From the NCBI GenBank assembly GCA_016302525.1, contig JAEDNJ010000122.1, forward strand, positions 1 to 5,020: 5,020 nucleotides of DNA. The letters run 5' to 3'. This document shows positions 1-5,020 of the stretch, piece by piece. Within the stretch, counting starts at the first letter, position 1, and the number at the start of each line of letters is the position of its first letter. The stretch comes from Phascolarctobacterium sp. (GTDB lineage Bacteria > Bacillota > Negativicutes > Acidaminococcales > Acidaminococcaceae). The notes under the pieces are model-generated. The model was given only the letters and a program-made list of their open reading frames with translations, was not told the DNA's origin and searched no databases. The position numbers and the translations under genes are program-made.

Positions 1-564
1 GTTTTAATAGCAGATGACGAGGTGCTAATCCGCATGGACCTGCGAGAGATGTTAATAGATGCAGGCTATGAGGTTATTGCTGAGGCTGCGAATGGTCAGG
101 AGGCTTTAAGGCTAGCAAGAGAGCTAAGGCCAGACTTCATCATTATGGATGTGAAGATGCCGATAATGACTGGCCTAGAGGCTGCCAAGATTATAGATGA
201 GGAGGCTATCGCTCCTGTACTGCTTTTAACTGCCTATAGTCAGCAGGATATAGTTGACGAGGCAAGAGATGCGGGTGTCATTGCCTACCTGGTTAAGCCT
301 GTGCGGGAGGAACAGCTTTTTCCTGCTATGCAAATAGCTATGAGCCGCTTTGCCGAGCTGCAGGAATTGAATGCAGAGCTGGAAAAGCTGCAGGAAACTC
401 TGGAAACTCGTAAGGTTGTAGAAAAAGCTAAGGGTATCCTTATGAGTGCGCACGGCATGACAGAGCAGGAGGCATATCGTAAGATGCAGCAGTTTAGTAT
501 GGCTAAGCGTATTTCTCTAAAGGCATTGGCTGAGAGTATCATAGCTGCGGCAAATAAAAAATAA
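1..564 (+). CDS. ANTAR-domain response regulator (5' end cut off by window edge)
   Basis: This is a two-component response regulator whose output domain binds RNA. Reading from base 1 gives 187 residues. The frame is already open at base 1 with VLIADDEVLIRMDL, so only a few N-terminal residues lie outside the window; the GTG at 22 is not the true start because it would remove the acidic pair. The receiver domain spans about residues 1-115: acidic pair D5-D6, phosphoacceptor D50 in IIMDVKMP, switch residues T77 and Y96, and K99 in LVKPV. A Leu/Glu-rich helix (about 117-136) leads into the ANTAR domain (about 130-184: RKVVEKAKGILM, then MTEQEAYRKMQ and ISLKALAESII). Known ANTAR regulators (AmiR, NasR, EutV) act by transcription antitermination on paired hexaloop hairpins, with phosphorylation by a partner kinase. 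No kinase or target is visible here. A strong terminator follows. The domain assignment is secure; the regulated pathway is unknown. Confidence 0.93.
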   Translation, partial: VLIADDEVLIRMDLREMLIDAGYEVIAEAANGQEALRLARELRPDFIIMDVKMPIMTGLEAAKIIDEEAIAPVLLLTAYSQQDIVDEARDAGVIAYLVKPVREEQLFPAMQIAMSRFAELQELNAELEKLQETLETRKVVEKAKGILMSAHGMTEQEAYRKMQQFSMAKRISLKALAESIIAAANKK

Positions 565-613
565 ACGGCAAAAGCAAATAGACTTTTTGACATTTAAAAC
601 AGTTTAAGAAATT

Positions 614-660
614 ATAAGGCTTCGAGGTGTGCAGGAAACATTTCGGAGCCTTATTTTTTG
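614..660 (+). terminator. Rho-independent terminator of the response regulator
   Basis: The arms ATAAGGCTTCGA (614-625) and TCGGAGCCTTAT (643-654) pair over 12 bp with one G-U. Weaker pairs (626-630 with 638-642) can extend the stem to about 17 bp, leaving a 7-nt loop (631-637). A run of T follows directly (654-659). It lies 50 bases after the stop codon and separates the regulator from the groESL control region. Confidence 0.88.
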
Positions 661-690
661 AGTAAAATGATAAAAATTCTAAAAAACTGC

Positions 691-718
691 TTGCAAATTT
701 AGTAAAATGTGCTATAAT
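691..718 (+). promoter_or_regulatory. Sigma-A promoter of groES-groEL, extended -10
   Basis: The -35 box TTGCAA (691-696) is separated by 16 bp from a perfect -10 TATAAT (713-718). TG at 710-711, one base before the -10, makes it an extended -10 (TGCTATAAT). Transcription should start near 725, a few bases before the CIRCE operator, the usual arrangement for HrcA-repressed heat-shock operons. No CtsR-type operator is evident. Confidence 0.85.
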
Positions 719-730
719 GATAACCATAGA

Positions 731-757
731 TTAGCACTCTAGCGATAAGAGTGCTAA
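731..757 (+). promoter_or_regulatory. CIRCE operator (HrcA binding site)
   Basis: TTAGCACTC (731-739), a 9-nt spacer (740-748) and GAGTGCTAA (749-757) match the consensus CIRCE element at every arm position. HrcA binds CIRCE and represses groESL and dnaK operons; GroEL is known to help keep HrcA active, giving feedback control. The site begins 12 bases after the -10 box, so it covers the start of the transcript. It can also form a hairpin at the 5' end of the mRNA. hrcA itself is not in the window. Confidence 0.97.
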
Positions 758-760
758 CAA

Positions 761-780
761 GATACTGATACATCAGTGTC
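761..780 (+). promoter_or_regulatory. Leader hairpin 1 in the groES 5' UTR
   Basis: GATACTGA (761-768) pairs with TCAGTGTC (773-780) over all 8 bp, one of them T-G, leaving the 4-nt loop TACA. It starts 3 bases after CIRCE. The following bases are A-rich rather than a U tract, so it is not a terminator. A role in mRNA stability or leader folding is possible but not shown by the sequence. Confidence 0.5.
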
Positions 781-797
781 GAAAAATTTGCATAAGG

Positions 798-833
798 CTG
801 GGCACTTGGCAGGTGTTGTCAGGAGCGGCCCAG
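798..833 (+). promoter_or_regulatory. Leader hairpin 2 in the groES 5' UTR
   Basis: CTGGGC (798-803) pairs perfectly with GCCCAG (828-833). Inside, TGGCA (807-811) can pair with TGTCA (817-821, one G-U) around the loop GGTGT, giving a two-part stem with an asymmetric internal loop. It ends 18 bases before the AGGGG ribosome binding site at 851-855, which it leaves exposed. It matches no riboswitch or RNA thermometer class I recognise. Confidence 0.45.
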
Positions 834-864
834 ATAATTAATTACATGAAAGGGGTTCATAAAA

Positions 865-1158
865 ATGAAATTCCAACCTTTAGGTGACCACATTCTCGTA
901 GAAGTAGCTGTTAAAGAAGAAAAAACTGCAAGCGGCATTTTCCTGCCGGATACCGTAAAAAAAGATAAGCCGCAAACCGGCAAGGTTGTTGCTGTAGGCA
1001 AGGGCAAGGTTGATGAAAATGGCAAGCTGATTCCTATGGAGGTTAAGCCCGGTGATGAGGTAATGTTTGCTAAATATATTGGCGCAGAGCTGAAAATGGA
1101 TGGTGTTGATTACCTGATTATCAGCGAACGCGATGTATATGGTGTTTTCCAAGACTAA
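865..1158 (+). CDS. groES: Co-chaperonin GroES (Cpn10)
   Basis: This is the 10-kDa co-chaperonin, a cytoplasmic heptamer that caps the GroEL ring and closes the folding chamber in an ATP-dependent cycle. At 97 residues it has the usual length. It opens with MKFQPLGDHILVEV. The GroEL-binding mobile loop is at about residues 17-34 with the contact segment G24-I25-F26-L27, where Ile-Val-Leu is the commoner form. KPGDEVMFAKYIG (61-73) and the C-terminal YLIISERDVYGVF are typical Cpn10 strands. Position 9 is His where Arg is common (PLGDRV). The ATG at 865 is set by AAAGGGG (849-855) nine bases upstream. groEL follows after 36 bases with no terminator between, so the two are cotranscribed from the CIRCE-controlled promoter. 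Confidence 0.97.
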   Translation: MKFQPLGDHILVEVAVKEEKTASGIFLPDTVKKDKPQTGKVVAVGKGKVDENGKLIPMEVKPGDEVMFAKYIGAELKMDGVDYLIISERDVYGVFQD

Positions 1159-1188
1159 GACTGTATTAAGATTTAAGTAAGGAGATAG

Positions 1189-2820
<1,632 letters not shown>

Positions 2821-2832
2821 GATTCTAAAATT

Positions 2833-2864
2833 AAGAGCTGATTCACTTGGATCAGCTCTTTTTT
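2833..2864 (+). terminator. Rho-independent terminator after groEL
   Basis: AAGAGCTGAT (2833-2842) and ATCAGCTCTT (2851-2860) form a perfect 10-bp stem with the 8-nt loop TCACTTGG, followed by six T (2859-2864). It starts 12 bases after the groEL stop. It should end the groESL transcript before the guaA promoter. Confidence 0.93.
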
Positions 2865-2865
2865 A

Positions 2866-2894
2866 TTGCAATTAAAGGGCTAATATGCTAAAAT
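2866..2894 (+). promoter_or_regulatory. Probable sigma-A promoter of guaA, extended -10
   Basis: TTGCAA (2866-2871) lies 17 bp before TAAAAT (2889-2894), with TG at 2886-2887 giving an extended -10 (TGCTAAAAT). The -35 box starts one base after the U tract of the groEL terminator. A start near 2901 would leave a leader of about 60 nt. The -35 hexamer and extended -10 design match the groES promoter. Confidence 0.72.
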
Positions 2895-2906
2895 TCTAGT
2901 GTCTAT

Positions 2907-2932
2907 TTAATTAGCACTGTGTGACTAATTAA
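2907..2932 (+). promoter_or_regulatory. Palindrome in the guaA leader, possible operator
   Basis: TTAATTAG (2907-2914) and CTAATTAA (2925-2932) are perfect inverted arms of 8 bp around a 10-nt spacer. CAC (2915-2917) and GTG (2921-2923) extend the symmetry inward if one A (2924) is bulged. It begins 12 bases after the proposed -10, the same offset as CIRCE from its own -10. No U tract follows, so it is not a terminator. It could be a repressor site or an mRNA hairpin; the binding protein is unknown. Confidence 0.5.
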
Positions 2933-2948
2933 GCATTCTGTATTGTTA

Positions 2949-2957
2949 GAGGAGGGG
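2949..2957 (+). promoter_or_regulatory. Ribosome binding site that fixes the guaA start
   Basis: GAGGAGGGG lies just upstream of the ATG at 2964, with 8 bases between GGAGG (2951-2955) and the start codon. An in-frame TTG at 2943 lies before this site and would translate through it, so it is unlikely to be the start. Confidence 0.85.
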
Positions 2958-2963
2958 CAGACA

Positions 2964-4517
2964 ATGCCGAAGGAGAATCAAGAATTAGTATTAGTAATTG
3001 ACTTTGGTGGTCAATATAATCAATTAATAGCACGTCGTGTGCGTGATAGCGGCGTATACTGTGAAATCGTTTCTTATAAAAAGAAGATTGAAGAAATCAA
3101 GGCTTTGCAGCCTAAGGGAATCATCTTTACTGGTGGTCCTAATAGTGCTTATTTAGAGGACTCTCCCAAGATTGCCGAGGAAATTTACGGCTGGGGCGTT
3201 CCTATTCTGGGCATTTGCTATGGCAGCCAGCTAATGATGCACCAGCTGGGCGGTGTTGTTTGCAAGGCTCCTGAGCGTGAATATGGCAAAACGCTTGTAG
3301 ATTTGGATGTTACCAGTCCTATGTTTACTACTTTGCCAGAGCAAAATATCTGCTGGATGAGCCATAATGACTACATTAAGGAAGCTGCGCCTGGCTTTAA
3401 GATTGTAGCCAGCACTCCTAATTGTCCTGTAGCAGCTGCTCAGGACGAGGCGCGTGGGCTCTACTGTGTCCAATTCCATCCTGAGGTCCTGCATACTGAA
3501 AACGGCATTAAGATTTTAAGCAATTTTGTTTATAATGTTTGTGGATGTGCTGGAACCTGGAAGATGGATTCCTTTGTTGAGGAAACAGTGAAGGCTCTTA
3601 AAGAAAAAATTGGTAATGGCAAGGTGTTGTGTGCTCTGTCTGGCGGCGTAGATTCTTCTGTTTGCGCTGCTATGCTGGCTAAGGCTATCGGCAAGCAATT
3701 GACCTGTGTTTTTGTGGACCATGGTTTACTGCGCAAGAACGAACGCGAAGAGGTTTGCGGCGTTTTTGGCGAGGGTGGTCTTTTTGACATCAACTTTATC
3801 TGTGTAGATGCAAAGGAGCGCTTCTATGAAAAGCTGATGGGCGAGAATGTACCCGAACGCAAGCGTAAAATCATTGGCGAAGAATTTATTCGCGTTTTCG
3901 AGCAAGAGGGTAAAAAGATTGGCAAGGTGGATTATTTAGCGCAGGGCACTATCTATCCTGATGTGGTAGAGAGTGGCTTGGGCGGTGAATCTGCTACCAT
4001 TAAATCTCACCATAATGTTGGTGGCCTGCCTGATTTTGTAGACTTTAAGGAAATTGTTGAGCCTTTGCGTGATCTGTTCAAGGATGAGGTTCGTCAAGCT
4101 GGTCGTGAGCTGGGCCTGCCCGAGTATCTGGTTGCTCGTCAGCCCTTCCCAGGACCTGGACTTGCTATCCGCATTATTGGTGATGTAACGGCCGAAAAGG
4201 TGAAGATTGTGCAGGATGCAGATGCTATTTATCGCGAAGAGGTGGATAAGCTGCCCTTCGCTCAGCGTCCGAGCCAGTATTTTGCTGCTTTGACCAATAT
4301 GCGCAGTGTTGGCGTTATGGGCGATGAACGCACCTATGATTATGCTATTGCTCTGCGCGCAGTTACTACCACAGACTTTATGACTGCAGAGGTAACGATT
4401 CTGCCGCCAGAGGTGCTCTGCGCAGCCGCTAGCCGCATTGTTAACGAAGTAAAGCATGTTAATAGAGTCCTCTTTGATTACACTACTAAACCGCCTAGCA
4501 CTATAGAGTTTGAATAA
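2964..4517 (+). CDS. guaA: GMP synthase (glutamine-hydrolysing)
   Basis: GMP synthetase amidates XMP to GMP using ATP and glutamine, the last step of de novo guanine nucleotide synthesis in the cytoplasm. The protein has 517 residues from the ATG chosen by its strong ribosome binding site. The N-terminal class-I glutamine amidotransferase domain (about 7-195) shows the oxyanion strand FTGGPNS (55-61), nucleophile C85 in GICYGSQ, and H172 and E174 in QFHPE. MSHND (132-136) has Asn where the family often has Gly. The ATP-pyrophosphatase domain follows, with P-loop SGGVDSS (226-232). Further family motifs are [13 protein letters not shown] and [10 protein letters not shown]. The C-terminal dimerisation domain starts near [10 protein letters not shown] (394-403) and ends KPPSTIEFE, a close variant of the usual KPPGTIEWE. 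It appears to be a single-gene unit with its own promoter. No guanine riboswitch is visible, and no clear terminator follows. Confidence 0.97.
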   Translation: MPKENQELVLVIDFGGQYNQLIARRVRDSGVYCEIVSYKKKIEEIKALQPKGIIFTGGPNSAYLEDSPKIAEEIYGWGVPILGICYGSQLMMHQLGGVVCKAPEREYGKTLVDLDVTSPMFTTLPEQNICWMSHNDYIKEAAPGFKIVASTPNCPVAAAQDEARGLYCVQFHPEVLHTENGIKILSNFVYNVCGCAGTWKMDSFVEETVKALKEKIGNGKVLCALSGGVDSSVCAAMLAKAIGKQLTCVFVDHGLLRKNEREEVCGVFGEGGLFDINFICVDAKERFYEKLMGENVPERKRKIIGEEFIRVFEQEGKKIGKVDYLAQGTIYPDVVESGLGGESATIKSHHNVGGLPDFVDFKEIVEPLRDLFKDEVRQAGRELGLPEYLVARQPFPGPGLAIRIIGDVTAEKVKIVQDADAIYREEVDKLPFAQRPSQYFAALTNMRSVGVMGDERTYDYAIALRAVTTTDFMTAEVTILPPEVLCAAASRIVNEVKHVNRVLFDYTTKPPSTIEFE

Positions 4518-4540
4518 ACTAGTTATCTAAAGACTAATAA

Positions 4541-5004
4541 ACATATCCTGAAAAGGACAAAACCGAATATTCTAGGCTGAATTATAGACCTTGTAATCAT
4601 TGTTGTTTGACGATGATTATGAATGTAATAAGGAGTATAAGGAAGTTAGAGAGAGTAGGAAAAAACGGACTGCCGAAATCACTGAAAAAGAAAGAAACTA
4701 TAGTCGTATATAGGGCTGGTGAGGAAGAACCATCTGAAGCATCGGAAAGGCTAAGCTGGACAACTAGCTATTCTACAGCGTTGTTCTTTTTTCAAATCAT
4801 CCTCTGGCTCATGCAAAGTATTTGTTTAAAGCAGAAATTGACCCTGAAGATGTAATTGCTTATATAAAAGACAGGAATGAAAACGAAATACTTCAATATA
4901 AAAGTGTAAAAAATATTACTGTCATGAAAATTAATAAGGAGTTTGAAATGGCTAGAGCAAGATATCAGGCTTTCCTTGAGTTGGGTGTAAGATTTGATAT
5001 CTAA
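4541..5004 (+). pseudogene. Frameshifted remnant of a small ADP-ribosyltransferase-like protein
   Basis: No intact gene fits here, but two forward frames join into one plausible protein. The frame open from 4541 (no ATG near its 5' end; TTG at 4607, ATG at 4613) carries LPKSLKKKETIVVYRAG and then ERLSWTTSYSTALFF up to about 4789. A run of six T (4787-4792) then shifts reading by -1 into SNHPLAHAKYLFKAEIDPED, AYIKDRNENEIL and the C-terminus ELGVRFDI, stopping at 5002-5004. The order R (VYRAG, Arg codon 4712-4714), SWTT (4754-4765) and E-N-E (4879-4887) resembles the R-S-E pattern of ADP-ribosyltransferase-fold proteins; this is inference. Upstream, the -1 frame from 4603 reads FDDDYECNKEYKEVRE, which may be another displaced piece. 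Codons are rich in AGA, AGG and ATA, unlike groEL or guaA, suggesting acquired DNA. It may be decay, a sequencing error, or a programmed frameshift. Confidence 0.5.
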
Positions 5005-5020
5005 AAATATGAGTAAAAAA

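Noticed and set aside
587..615. TTGACA (587-592), a perfect -35 hexamer, with AATTAT 17 bases later
   Set aside because: The -10 is poor and the start point would fall inside the terminator stem, so any transcript would end almost at once.
614..654. ANTAR-type antitermination hairpin at the regulator's own terminator
   Set aside because: The apical loop is 7 nt (GCAGGAA), not a hexaloop with A1 and G4, and there is no matching first hairpin upstream. Hairpin 1 of the groES leader, read with a 6-nt loop (ATACAT), lacks G4.
2943..2963. Upstream TTG start for guaA, adding MLEEGQT
   Set aside because: It has no ribosome binding site of its own and would translate through the strong GAGGAGGGG that serves the ATG at 2964.
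4559..4571. AAAACCGAATATT, matching 12 of 13 positions of the Bacillus PurR box as I recall it (AWWWCCGAACWWT)
   Set aside because: It is a single box downstream of guaA with no inverted partner and no promoter beside it. It also lies in a stretch that reads as part of the broken gene, so chance is the simplest explanation.
4948..5004. ATG at 4948 with a good AAGGAG six bases upstream, which would encode an 18-residue peptide
   Set aside because: It is in frame with the C-terminal part of the broken gene, and the Shine-Dalgarno-like bases simply encode Asn-Lys-Glu there. Nothing supports separate translation.
5009..5020. ATG AGT AAA AAA at the window's end, a possible start of the next gene
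   Set aside because: Only four codons are visible and no ribosome binding site precedes them, so it cannot be called.

Overview
The window looks like chromosome from a low-GC Firmicute (Bacillota). The evidence is a textbook HrcA/CIRCE operator in front of groES-groEL, strong AGGAGG-type ribosome binding sites, sigma-A promoters with extended -10 boxes, and an ANTAR-output response regulator. The protein style (for example a GroEL beginning [16 protein letters not shown]) suggests Negativicutes, such as relatives of Phascolarctobacterium or Acidaminococcus. That assignment is an inference from memory, not a search result.

Layout, all on the + strand. Bases 1-564 hold the 3' part of a receiver-ANTAR response regulator, missing only its first few codons, followed by a strong terminator (614-660). 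Bases 661-864 are the groESL control region: an extended -10 promoter (691-718), a perfect CIRCE operator (731-757), and a leader of about 140 nt that can fold into two further hairpins (761-780 and 798-833). groES (865-1158) and groEL (1195-2820) follow as a bicistronic operon, closed by a perfect 10-bp terminator (2833-2864). The -35 box of the next promoter starts almost directly after that U tract. It drives guaA (GMP synthetase, 2964-4517), and a perfect 8-bp-arm palindrome (2907-2932) lies just downstream of its expected start point. The best guaA start is the ATG at 2964, not an upstream in-frame TTG.

Downstream of guaA (4518-5020) the DNA is more AT-rich and uses AGA, AGG and ATA codons much more than groEL and guaA do. 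It contains a broken gene. Its conserved-looking core is split between two forward frames at a run of six T, and there are signs of at least one further frameshift near its 5' end. Joined, the pieces show VYRAG, then SWTT, then an E-N-E motif. This order resembles the R-S-E catalytic pattern of ADP-ribosyltransferase-fold proteins. It is the least ordinary part of the window.

The intact genes are housekeeping: protein folding under heat-shock repression, and the last step of GMP synthesis. No mobile element, CRISPR array, tRNA or rRNA is visible. I see no convincing novel multi-gene system. The leads worth following are the frame-split ART-like gene, the guaA palindrome and the structured groES leader.
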